From Pedobacter panaciterrae (lineage in GTDB: Bacteria > Bacteroidota > Bacteroidia > Sphingobacteriales > Sphingobacteriaceae): DNA of 64,000 bases. The stretch's first letter is position 1. Each line of letters starts with the position of its first letter. This document shows positions 1 to 7,999 of this stretch, piece by piece. A program made the translations under genes and the position numbers. The stretch covers positions 918,405-982,404 of the forward strand of contig NZ_JABMKW010000017.1 in NCBI RefSeq assembly GCF_013204795.1. The letters are read 5' to 3'. The notes below the pieces were generated by a model. The model worked only from the letters and a program-made list of their open reading frames with translations, ran no database searches and was not told the DNA's origin.

Positions 1-1773
1 ACCCAAATGGCAATCGTAAAAGACGATGCTAACAGCTTTAATCTAGGCGATACGCTGGTGTTTATTTATCTTACTGGTATTTTATTCTTTATTGTCAGAT
101 TTATCTTTCAGCTTATTTCTGTGCAGATCTTACTAAAAAGAAAAAAAAGCGGATCAGCATTCTCCTTTTTTAAGAAAAAAGTTGTCGACCAAAACCTACC
201 TCAAGTTCAAACCATTCAAAGACATGAGGAAATTCACATCCGACAATGGCACACACTTGACGTACTCTTTTTCGAAGTAGTGGGAATAATTACATGGTTT
301 AATCCTGTAATCTATTTTTATAAAACAACGGTTAAACACATCCATGAATATCTGGCCGATGAAGAAGCCGCAAGCTATCAAGGAGATAAAGAACAATATG
401 CATTATTGCTATTGAGCAGTGCATTTGGAATTCCTGCAAATACACTAACAAACAGCTTTTTTAATAAATCATTAATTAAAAAAAGAATCTATATGCTACA
501 TAAACAAAGATCCAGAAAAACTGCAATGCTAAAATACGGGATGTTTGTTCCTCTATTTGCAGTAACCCTGATTATGTCTTCGGCAACAATCAGAAATAAT
601 GAAAAAATAAAAAAGATTGCTGAAGAAATTCCTTTGGAGGAACCTTTAAACGTAGTTAAAGAAGCCATAACAGATGTGATAAAAGATCCGGCTAAAGCAG
701 GTTCAAATAAAAGTACAGATGAAGTTCTCCAAAAAGCTGTTATAACAAACAAACCTTCAAACACAAAGGCTGATATTGACTGGACAGATTTTTACACCCA
801 TCTTAAAAGAACCATCAGATATCCTGCAGCTGCATACGAATCAAAAGTACAAGGTAATAGCCAGATCAAATTCATCGTTAAAAATGGGGAAGCAGAAGAA
901 GTAAGCGCAGCAACAAGTCTAGGCTCAGGTTGTGACACAGAAGTAATGAGAGCCATTCTCTCCTATCCAAAATTTAAAAGTATTCCTGACGGTAAATATA
1001 CTTTTAATACCCAATTTAAACTGATTGATGATGCTACCCAACAAACTCATACAGAAGTTAAAAATCAAGATCTTGCTGTTTTAAAAGATTACATTGCATT
1101 ACCTCAAATAGTAATCGGAGGGTATTCAAAGAAATCGTCATCAAATAACGACAATCCAAAAGTATACGATTTTGTATCATTAGATAAACAACCATCTTTT
1201 CCTGGAGGAATGGAGAAATTTTACGAATACCTAAAGAAAACTGTTAAATATCCACAAGAAGCACAAAAAAACAATATACAAGGTAAAGTATTTCTAAGCT
1301 TTATAGTTGAGACAGATGGTGAATTGACTGATATTAAGGTAGACCGATCAGTTGGATCTGGACTTGACGAAGAGGCTGTTAGAGTTATCGAAGAATCTCC
1401 AAAGTGGATACCTGGAATGAAGGGCGGGCAAAACGTTAGAGTAAAATACAACATCCCTATAAGCTTTTCATTAAGTGAGCCTAAATCTGTTGTTACCCAA
1501 GGAAAAGTACAAGGGATACAAATTAAAGATAATAAGTTAACCATTGGTGGCAGCGATACAAAACCACTATATGTTATCGATGGAGAAAAACAAGATGCAT
1601 CTAAATTATTAAATCTAAACCCTAATGACATCGAGTCCGTTGAAGTATTAAAAGATAAATCAGCAACAGCACTGTACGGTGACGCTGGTAAAGATGGAGT
1701 AATAAAAGTTACTACTAAAACCAAACAGGCCGCCGATCTAAAGAAGAAAGAAGCCAAAGAAAAGAAGAATTAA
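1..1773 (+). CDS. M56/BlaR1-family membrane metallopeptidase with TonB-like domains (5' partial)
   Basis: The reading frame is open from base 1, so the N-terminus and first membrane helices lie outside the window. Counting from the Met at base 7: a membrane helix at about 15-43, the zinc motif HEEIH at 73-77, a helix near 85-105, a downstream HEYLADEEA segment that likely supplies the third ligand, and a last helix near 177-195. The long C-terminal part is periplasmic: two TonB_C-like domains (about 255-340 and 390-495) and a tail with PLYVIDG and IESVEVLKD, like the SusC plug. In BlaR1 proteins the M56 domain is a signal-dependent protease that inactivates a BlaI-type repressor; that gene would lie upstream and is not visible. 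Whether this protein senses a signal or transduces TonB energy is unknown. Confidence 0.85.
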   Translation, partial: TQMAIVKDDANSFNLGDTLVFIYLTGILFFIVRFIFQLISVQILLKRKKSGSAFSFFKKKVVDQNLPQVQTIQRHEEIHIRQWHTLDVLFFEVVGIITWFNPVIYFYKTTVKHIHEYLADEEAASYQGDKEQYALLLLSSAFGIPANTLTNSFFNKSLIKKRIYMLHKQRSRKTAMLKYGMFVPLFAVTLIMSSATIRNNEKIKKIAEEIPLEEPLNVVKEAITDVIKDPAKAGSNKSTDEVLQKAVITNKPSNTKADIDWTDFYTHLKRTIRYPAAAYESKVQGNSQIKFIVKNGEAEEVSAATSLGSGCDTEVMRAILSYPKFKSIPDGKYTFNTQFKLIDDATQQTHTEVKNQDLAVLKDYIALPQIVIGGYSKKSSSNNDNPKVYDFVSLDKQPSFPGGMEKFYEYLKKTVKYPQEAQKNNIQGKVFLSFIVETDGELTDIKVDRSVGSGLDEEAVRVIEESPKWIPGMKGGQNVRVKYNIPISFSLSEPKSVVTQGKVQGIQIKDNKLTIGGSDTKPLYVIDGEKQDASKLLNLNPNDIESVEVLKDKSATALYGDAGKDGVIKVTTKTKQAADLKKKEAKEKKN

Positions 1774-1790
1774 TCCGCTCTCAGCGCTCT

Positions 1791-1837
1791 ATTACACACA
1801 AAACCCCAGCTAAAATAGCCGGGGTTTTGTGTGTAAT
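1791..1837. terminator. Bidirectional intrinsic terminator
   Basis: A perfect 17-bp inverted repeat (arms 1791-1807 and 1821-1837; GGGG/CCCC core, A/T-rich outer part) lies between the convergent BlaR1-type gene and sdhB. Each outer arm gives a U-rich stretch in its own direction, so it can end both transcripts. Confidence 0.85.
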
Positions 1838-1862
1838 ACCCTTGTCTCGTTAGATAAATCTA

Positions 1863-2633
1863 TTAAATAGATTCCTCAGATACAAATTTTGCTGAATAAA
1901 AATCTCTATTCATACGTGCGATATTCTCTAATGATATTCCTTTAGGGCACTCTGCTTCGCATGCACCGGTATTGGTACAGTTACCAAAACCTTCAGCATC
2001 CATCTGAGCAACCATACTTTGAACCCTGCGATAACGTTCTGGCTGTCCCTGAGGCAATTGCGCCAACTGTGATATTTTTGCAGATACAAATAGCATTGCG
2101 GAAGCATTTTTACAAGTAGCAACACAAGCACCACAACCGATACAAGCTGCAGCCTCAAAAGCTGAATCTGCCTGAACTTTAGGAATAGGAAGATTGTTCG
2201 CATCCTGAGCATTGCCCGTATTTACTGATATAAAGCCTCCAGAAGCAATGATTCTGTCGAATGCAGTACGATCTACCATCAAATCTTTTATCACTGGAAA
2301 AGCCTTTGCACGCCATGGCTCAACAACAATGGTATCACCATCTTTAAATGAACGCATGTGCAGCTGGCAGGTAGTGATACCTTCTTTTGGTCCGTGCGGT
2401 CTTCCGTTGATGAACATAGAACATGCCCCACAAATTCCTTCCCTGCAGTCATGATCAAAAACAACCGGTTCTTCACCTTTAGCAACCAGGTCTTCGTTCA
2501 GTACGTCGAACATTTCTAAGAAAGACATATCAGGAGATACTTCTGATATCTTGTAATCTACCAAACTGCCTTTGGCTTTGTTATTCTTTTGACGCCAGAT
2601 CTTAAGCGTTAAATTCATATTTCCTGTACTCAT
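1863..2633 (-). CDS. sdhB: Succinate dehydrogenase/fumarate reductase iron-sulfur subunit
   Basis: Carries electrons from the flavoprotein to the membrane quinone site in complex II, on the cytoplasmic face of the inner membrane. The 256-residue protein shows all three cluster motifs: CREGICGACSMF plus a later Cys for [2Fe-2S], CIGCGACVATC for [4Fe-4S], and CTNTGACEAECPKGI for the remaining clusters. The family usually places [3Fe-4S] there. Start is ATG at 2633; a second in-frame ATG five codons on (MNLTLKIW) is possible. It is the last gene of sdhC-sdhA-sdhB, 23 bases after sdhA, and ends before a strong terminator. The sequence alone does not separate succinate oxidation from fumarate reduction; the b558-type set is used for either in Bacteroidota. 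Confidence 0.95.
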   Translation of the reverse strand: MSTGNMNLTLKIWRQKNNKAKGSLVDYKISEVSPDMSFLEMFDVLNEDLVAKGEEPVVFDHDCREGICGACSMFINGRPHGPKEGITTCQLHMRSFKDGDTIVVEPWRAKAFPVIKDLMVDRTAFDRIIASGGFISVNTGNAQDANNLPIPKVQADSAFEAAACIGCGACVATCKNASAMLFVSAKISQLAQLPQGQPERYRRVQSMVAQMDAEGFGNCTNTGACEAECPKGISLENIARMNRDFYSAKFVSEESI

Positions 2634-2656
2634 AATATTGAGATTTTAGTACTTAG

Positions 2657-4636
2657 CTATTTATAACTTCTTTGTGCAACTTTGATATTTTCAAACTTCA
2701 ATTCTTCTTTATGAAGTTCAAAAGTTACATCACCTTTATATTCCCATGCAGCAACATAAGCATAGTTTTCATCATCACGTAATGCCTCTCCCTCTTCAGT
2801 TTGATACTCTTCTCTGAAGTGACCACCACATGATTCATTTCTATTCAATGCATCCATACACATCAACTCACCTAGTTCAATAAAGTCGGCCACACGACCA
2901 GCTTTTTCAAGCTCTGGGTTCATTTCATCTGCACTGCCAGGTACACGTAAATCGCTCCAAAACTCTTTACGAAGTTGCTGAATTTCAGCGATACCTTCTT
3001 TCAGACCTTTTTCATTACGCGCCATACCACATTTCTCCCACATGATCTTTCCTAATTTTTTATGGAAATAATCTACAGATTTGGTTCCTTTAATAGACAA
3101 GAACTTGTCAAGAATCGCCTTGGCACTTGCCTCAGCTTCTACAAATGCCGGGTGATCTTGTGGAATTGGTTTAGTAGCCAGTTCTTTTGAAAGATAAGCA
3201 CCAATAGTATATGGGATAACAAAATATCCATCAGCCAAACCTTGCATTAAAGCCGAAGCTCCTAAACGGTTCGCTCCGTGATCTGAGAAATTCGCCTCAC
3301 CTAAAGCATATAAGCCCGGTACAGTAGTCATTAAGTTATAATCTACCCATAAGCCACCCATCGTATAGTGAACAGCAGGATAAATACGCATTGGCAATTC
3401 ATAAGGATCTTCTCCGGTGATTTGCGCGTACATATCAAACAGGTTACCATATTTTTCTTTGATTACCTCACGACCTAATTTCATACAGGTTTCTTTATCC
3501 GGATTGTGGATATTGTGCTTACTAGCCTCAATTCGGCCGTAACGCTCTGTATTTGCTTTAAAGTCAAGATAAACGGCAAGCTTAGAATTACCCACTCCGT
3601 AACCGGCATCACAACGCTCTTTAGCTGCACGAGATGCAACATCACGAGGAACAAGGTTACCGAAAGCAGGGTATCTGCGCTCTAAATAATAATCTCTTTC
3701 ATCTTCAGGAATTTCTGAAGCCTTACGAGGATCGTCTTTTTTCTTAGGAACCCAAATACGTCCATCGTTACGTAACGACTCAGACATCAGGGTTAGTTTA
3801 GACTGATGATCTCCCGAAACCGGGATACAAGTAGGGTGAATTTGAGTGTAACATGGGTTACCAAAGAAAGCTCCCTTTTTGTGCGCTTTCCAGGCTGCAG
3901 TTACGTTACTGCCCATTGCATTTGTAGACAAGTAGAATACGTTTCCGTAACCACCACTACACAATAATACAGCATGGCCTGAATGACGCTCAAGCTCACC
4001 GGTAAGTAAGTTACGCGCTATAATCCCTCTTGCTTTGCCTTCCACTACAACAACTTCGAGCATTTCATGACGGGTAAACATTTCAACTTTACCCATACCT
4101 ACCTGACGCTCTAAAGCGCTATATGCTCCTAAAAGCAATTGCTGACCGGTTTGTCCGGCAGCATAAAATGTTCTTTGAACTTGTGTACCACCAAAAGAAC
4201 GGTTGTCTAATAAACCACCATATTCTCTTGCCAACGGCACACCTTGTGCCACACACTGATCTATAATATTAGCACTTACCTCAGCCAAACGGTGTACGTT
4301 AGCCTCTCTGGCACGGTAATCACCACCTTTTATCGTATCATAAAACAAGCGATAAGTACTATCACCATCATTCTGATAATTTTTTGCCGCATTGATACCA
4401 CCTTGAGCTGCAATAGAGTGCGCTCTTCTTGGTGAATCCTGAAAACAAAAACACTTAACCTTATAACCCATTTCTGCAAGGGTTGCTGCCGCAGAGGCGC
4501 CAGCAAGTCCGGAACCTACTACAATTATTTCGATGCTTCTTTTATTGGCCGGATTAACCAATGGCATAGAAGAACGTAATTTAGTCCATTTATCGGTTAA
4601 TTCTCCTTCGGGTATATGAGCATTTAATTCTGCCAT
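2657..4636 (-). CDS. sdhA: Succinate dehydrogenase/fumarate reductase flavoprotein subunit
   Basis: Catalytic subunit of complex II, interconverting succinate and fumarate with covalent FAD. The 659-residue protein starts MAELNAHIPEG and has the dinucleotide fold VVGSGLAGASAAATLAEMGY. The RRAHSIAAQGG segment carries the flavin-linking His. Further conserved parts are HPTCIP, the REVIKEKYGNLFDMY region and the C-terminal CGGHFREEYQT. I chose ATG 4636; a TTG seven codons upstream (4657) is in frame but lies only 4 bases after the sdhC stop codon and is not needed. It sits between sdhC (24-base gap) and sdhB (23-base gap), so the three genes are one operon. Confidence 0.95.
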   Translation of the reverse strand: MAELNAHIPEGELTDKWTKLRSSMPLVNPANKRSIEIIVVGSGLAGASAAATLAEMGYKVKCFCFQDSPRRAHSIAAQGGINAAKNYQNDGDSTYRLFYDTIKGGDYRAREANVHRLAEVSANIIDQCVAQGVPLAREYGGLLDNRSFGGTQVQRTFYAAGQTGQQLLLGAYSALERQVGMGKVEMFTRHEMLEVVVVEGKARGIIARNLLTGELERHSGHAVLLCSGGYGNVFYLSTNAMGSNVTAAWKAHKKGAFFGNPCYTQIHPTCIPVSGDHQSKLTLMSESLRNDGRIWVPKKKDDPRKASEIPEDERDYYLERRYPAFGNLVPRDVASRAAKERCDAGYGVGNSKLAVYLDFKANTERYGRIEASKHNIHNPDKETCMKLGREVIKEKYGNLFDMYAQITGEDPYELPMRIYPAVHYTMGGLWVDYNLMTTVPGLYALGEANFSDHGANRLGASALMQGLADGYFVIPYTIGAYLSKELATKPIPQDHPAFVEAEASAKAILDKFLSIKGTKSVDYFHKKLGKIMWEKCGMARNEKGLKEGIAEIQQLRKEFWSDLRVPGSADEMNPELEKAGRVADFIELGELMCMDALNRNESCGGHFREEYQTEEGEALRDDENYAYVAAWEYKGDVTFELHKEELKFENIKVAQRSYK

Positions 4637-4660
4637 GTTATTTAAACTTAAGATCAAAAA

Positions 4661-5341
4661 TTAATTAATATAGCCCAGATACATCACAATGGGCATCAAT
4701 GCAAAAATCAAAGGGATAATGATTGAAAACCAAAAACCGAATCCTTTGATGAGCGGAGTATATTTCTTGTGGTTCCAGCCCAATGTCTGAAATGCAGAAG
4801 AAAAACCATGTAATAGGTGATAAGCTAATGAAACCATTGCCAGTACATAAAGTAACACCAACCACGGATTTTTAAACGTTTCTACCATTACAGCAAATAG
4901 GTCGTGGTTTCCGTTCGCATCTACTGTAGGAATTCCTGTAAAACGAGACATTACCCAGAATTTAGAAATATGAACAATCAGGAATATCAACAATAATGTT
5001 CCCAATAAACCCATAGAGCGGGAGTACCATTTACTATTAGCGGCACCATTGTTCACTGCATACCTTTCAGGTCTTGCAGCACGGTTTTGAAAAACAAGCC
5101 TAAATCCTTGAACAATGTGAGCAAGCAAGCCTGCAAACAACACAACTTCCATTGCGCGGATTATCCAGTTGGTGCCCATAAAATGTGCGCCCATATTAAA
5201 GGTTAAGCCACCGTCATTAACAATAATCAGTGAATTGATGAAACAATGCACGACAAGGAATGAGATAAGGAACAGGCCGGTGATACCCATTATTAATTTT
5301 TTTCCTATAGATGAGGAAAAAGCGTTTCCGAAACTAGCCAT
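4661..5341 (-). CDS. sdhC: Succinate dehydrogenase cytochrome b subunit (b558 type)
   Basis: Membrane anchor of complex II that binds heme and passes electrons to quinone. The 226-residue protein has about five hydrophobic helices, including one near 15-35 (GKKLIMGITGLFLISFLVVH) and a last one near 200-222. Histidines within helices (HCFINS, AHIVQGFR, IVHISKFW, AYHLLHG) are candidate heme ligands. The size and single-anchor organisation match the Bacillus/Wolinella-like b558 group, which needs no separate SdhD; none is present here. It is the promoter-proximal gene, and the start ATG at 5341 follows a TACTTTTG -7 element by about 26 bases. Confidence 0.93.
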   Translation of the reverse strand: MASFGNAFSSSIGKKLIMGITGLFLISFLVVHCFINSLIIVNDGGLTFNMGAHFMGTNWIIRAMEVVLFAGLLAHIVQGFRLVFQNRAARPERYAVNNGAANSKWYSRSMGLLGTLLLIFLIVHISKFWVMSRFTGIPTVDANGNHDLFAVMVETFKNPWLVLLYVLAMVSLAYHLLHGFSSAFQTLGWNHKKYTPLIKGFGFWFSIIIPLIFALMPIVMYLGYIN

Positions 5342-5367
5342 TAGAATTATATTTTAGTTCTGTTGTG

Positions 5368-5375
5368 CAAAAGTA
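5368..5375 (-). promoter_or_regulatory. -7 element of the sdhCAB promoter
   Basis: On the minus strand this reads TACTTTTG, matching TAnnTTTG, with a predicted start about 5 bases downstream and a leader of about 20 bases. I see no clear TTTG -33 element at normal spacing. Confidence 0.5.
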
Positions 5376-5455
5376 TTTAATAAAAGAATTAATATGTTAA
5401 TTTCAGATACAAATCGACTATTTAGAAACATTCTAATATTACAATATTATGATAA

Positions 5456-5491
5456 ATAAAAAACGGAGAACAACTTTCGTTATCCCCCGTT
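5456..5491 (-). terminator. Intrinsic terminator of the HtrA/DegP gene
   Basis: On the minus strand a 13-bp stem including a few G-U pairs (arms 5479-5491 and 5462-5474) closes a GAAA tetraloop and is followed by a run of U from 5463 down to about 5456. It begins 20 bases past the stop codon. Confidence 0.8.
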
Positions 5492-5511
5492 CCAATTATA
5501 GAAAAATGAGC

Positions 5512-7035
5512 TTAGAAACTGAATGTGTAATTCCCATTCGGTCCAACACCTGAAATGGTAGTCATTCCATTTTTTGATGATGGCAATGCGTCTTCTACAT
5601 CTTTAATACTGTTCACGGGTTTACCGTTTACTGTTGTAATTAACATTCCTTTAGGAATATCTATAGAATCAAACACCTTACCTTCTTGTATGTCAGTAAC
5701 AACCACTCCGTTTTTAACGCCATACTTAGCTTTTAGCGCCGCTGGGGCTGGGGCAAAAGAAGCACCAAGTTTCCCAATGCTGGCTCCGGTAGCTTTTCCT
5801 GTCGAAGCAGTTTTAGTTGAAACGCCACCTGTATTATCTCCTTTCAAAGTAATGGTAGCATTTTTCTCTGAACCATCTCTTAGATAGGTAAGCTGAACTT
5901 TATCACCAGGACTTAAACGTCCAATTTTTTCTTGCAAATCTGGTGAATCATAAATTACAGCACCTTCAACCTTTTTAATGATGTCTCCTTTTTGCAAACC
6001 TGCAGCTGCTGCTCCGCTACTAGGCACTACATCAGTAACATAAAGTCCGGTATTTTCCTTAATCTGGAATTTCTCAGCCTGATCCGCATCTAATGGAGCA
6101 AACATTACACCAATATAGCCACGCTTAACTGTACCAAATTTTCTGAAATCATCAAGAATCTTTTTAGCCAAATTGATTGGAATAGCAAAGCCGTAACCCA
6201 CGTTTGTACCAGTTTGAGATGCTATAGCTGCATTAATACCAATTAACTCACCATTTGCATTTACCAACGCACCCCCGCTGTTTCCAGGGTTAATAGCCGC
6301 ATCTGTCTGAATGAAAGATTCAATACTGCTGTTTGTACGTGTAGGCAATTTACCTGTTCTTTGGTATTCATCATACTCTTGCTGAGTTGGCTGATCCTGA
6401 GTTCTGGCCAAAATACCTATGCTACGTGCTTTTGCACTTACAATACCGGCTGTAACAGTTGTTTGTAAATCAAGCGGGAAACCTACAGCCAATACCCACT
6501 CACCAATCTGAACATTATCAGAATTTCCCATTTTTACAACTGGCAAATCAGTTGCATCTACTTTTATAAGAGCCAAATCTGTATTTGGATCTTTACCGAT
6601 CACTTTAGCACTCACCTTGCGTCTGTCAGACAACACCACCTCAATTTTATCAGCATTTTCTACCACGTGATTATTGGTAACGATATAACCGTCTGGAGTC
6701 AATATTACTCCAGAGCCGGAGGCTGCTCTTGGTGCACGTTGCATTCTTCTGCCCCCTCCACCAAAAAACTCATCGAACATATCCATTGGAGATGACTCGC
6801 CACTAGCGCCTGAATATGACGTTCTGATATGCACTACCGCAGGCGAAACTGCAGCCGCCGCTTCAACAAAATCAACCGCCCCAGCCGAAGAGATCTTAGA
6901 ATTACTTGCAAAAAGTACTTTTTGCTGATCCTGAAACGATAATTGAGCAGTTTTTGGTTCTAACAATTTGTAGCCACCAATTGCAGCTGCACCACCTATA
7001 AATGCAGCCAACACTATTAATCCTATTCTTTTCAT
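5512..7035 (-). CDS. degP: HtrA/DegP-family periplasmic serine protease
   Basis: Envelope quality-control protease and chaperone of family S1C. The 507-residue protein has an N-terminal membrane anchor or signal (about 5-25), then a trypsin-like domain with the complete triad His123 (NNHVVEN), Asp153 (TDLALIKVD) and Ser253 (NPGNSGGAL). A methionine/arginine-rich loop before His123 resembles the DegP LA-loop region. Two PDZ domains follow (about 305-395 and 425-500), linked by a Ser/Thr/Gly-rich spacer; the last residues are FSF. It is monocistronic, with its own terminator and a -7 element about 85 bases upstream. Whether it is soluble or inner-membrane anchored is not clear, as no obvious signal-peptidase site follows the helix. 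Confidence 0.92.
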   Translation of the reverse strand: MKRIGLIVLAAFIGGAAAIGGYKLLEPKTAQLSFQDQQKVLFASNSKISSAGAVDFVEAAAAVSPAVVHIRTSYSGASGESSPMDMFDEFFGGGGRRMQRAPRAASGSGVILTPDGYIVTNNHVVENADKIEVVLSDRRKVSAKVIGKDPNTDLALIKVDATDLPVVKMGNSDNVQIGEWVLAVGFPLDLQTTVTAGIVSAKARSIGILARTQDQPTQQEYDEYQRTGKLPTRTNSSIESFIQTDAAINPGNSGGALVNANGELIGINAAIASQTGTNVGYGFAIPINLAKKILDDFRKFGTVKRGYIGVMFAPLDADQAEKFQIKENTGLYVTDVVPSSGAAAAGLQKGDIIKKVEGAVIYDSPDLQEKIGRLSPGDKVQLTYLRDGSEKNATITLKGDNTGGVSTKTASTGKATGASIGKLGASFAPAPAALKAKYGVKNGVVVTDIQEGKVFDSIDIPKGMLITTVNGKPVNSIKDVEDALPSSKNGMTTISGVGPNGNYTFSF

Positions 7036-7120
7036 TTATATATTATTTATTTATTTCCTTTTGTAAACTCATACAAGTCTCATATTTGCTTACAATTGCT
7101 TTTCTTTTCATTGATTTAGT

Positions 7121-7128
7121 CAAATTTA
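7121..7128 (-). promoter_or_regulatory. Candidate -7 element for the HtrA/DegP gene
   Basis: On the minus strand this is TAAATTTG, matching TAnnTTTG, implying a leader of about 80 bases. A TTAACA direct-repeat pair lies about 45 bases further upstream. No good -33 element is seen. Confidence 0.4.
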
Positions 7129-7172
7129 ATACCATATCAACGATATTTGCATCTGAAATAAGTCACGAATAC

Positions 7173-7188
7173 TGTTAAAAAATGTTAA
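7173..7188 (-). repeat. TTAACA direct-repeat pair, 10-bp period
   Basis: On the minus strand two exact TTAACA hexamers (7183-7188 and 7173-7178) are spaced by exactly 10 bp in the intergenic region between the protease gene and dapF. The same hexamer with a similar period occurs at 10361, 16594-16639 and 20336, so this may be a fourth, weaker member of a regulator-binding set. Only two copies in an AT-rich region could be chance. Confidence 0.35.
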
Positions 7189-7208
7189 ATGAACACCACG
7201 CATTAAAG

Positions 7209-7994
7209 ATGAACATTCACTTCTTCAAATACCAGGGAGCTGGCAACGATTTTATTCTGATTGATAATCGCGATCTTTCCTTTAAATATACGGATAATAA
7301 TGCTGTTTTACAACTCTGTAACAGGCGTTTTGGCATTGGTGCAGACGGTTTAATGCTTTTACAAAACCATGCAGATTACGATTTTGAAATGCTTTATTTT
7401 AATTCAGATGGTAACCTGGGCAGTATGTGTGGAAACGGGGGAAGATGTATAGTAGCGTTTGCCAAACACCTGGGTGTAATTGATCAAGAGACTGATTTTT
7501 TGGCAGTTGACGGGCCGCATTATGCCAAGATTTCAGAAGAAGGCAATTGGGTAGACCTCCAGATGATCGACATCGACACCATTAATAAAGATGGCGACGC
7601 GTATATTCTAAATACAGGATCCCCTCATTATGTAGCAGAAATGCAAAACTTAAAGGATTACGATGTTTATCAAAACGGCAAGGCGATAAGAAACAACGAA
7701 ACTTATAAAAAAGAAGGAATCAATGTAAACTTCGTAGAAGATAAAGGCGATTACCTGTTTGTCCGCACTTTTGAAAGAGGTGTAGAAGATGAAACCTATG
7801 CCTGTGGAACCGGTGTAACTGCTGTTGCGCTATCAATGGCTCAGCACAATCATCAAATTGGACATATAGAAACTCCAATTAAAGTTCTTGGCGGAGATCT
7901 GAAAATCCAATTTGATTACGATGGAAAACAGTTTACCAATGTATTCTTGTGTGGTCCGGCCGAACAAGTTTTTGAAGGGGAGATTAGTATTTAA
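7209..7994 (+). CDS. dapF: Diaminopimelate epimerase
   Basis: Interconverts LL- and meso-diaminopimelate in the lysine and peptidoglycan pathway, in the cytoplasm. The 261-residue protein starts MNIHFFKYQGAGNDFILID, the usual DapF N-terminus. The two catalytic cysteines are in MCGNGGRC and YACGTGVTA. I chose ATG 7209 over the in-frame ATG at 7182: nine extra residues would be non-homologous, and that ATG sits in the TTAACA repeat. It ends 5 bases before the convergent helicase gene, so there is no room for a separate terminator. Confidence 0.95.
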   Translation: MNIHFFKYQGAGNDFILIDNRDLSFKYTDNNAVLQLCNRRFGIGADGLMLLQNHADYDFEMLYFNSDGNLGSMCGNGGRCIVAFAKHLGVIDQETDFLAVDGPHYAKISEEGNWVDLQMIDIDTINKDGDAYILNTGSPHYVAEMQNLKDYDVYQNGKAIRNNETYKKEGINVNFVEDKGDYLFVRTFERGVEDETYACGTGVTAVALSMAQHNHQIGHIETPIKVLGGDLKIQFDYDGKQFTNVFLCGPAEQVFEGEISI

Positions 7995-7999
7995 CAATA

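Noticed and set aside
1221..1757. Long open frame antisense to the BlaR1-type gene
   Set aside because: Composition is that of a complementary shadow; the sense frame has clear M56 and TonB_C features and there is no homology-like pattern in the antisense product.
4655..4657. TTG as the sdhA start
   Set aside because: ATG 4636 gives the family N-terminus and needs no rare codon.
7182..7208. Upstream ATG start for dapF
   Set aside because: Adds nine residues not seen in DapF and overlaps the TTAACA repeat.
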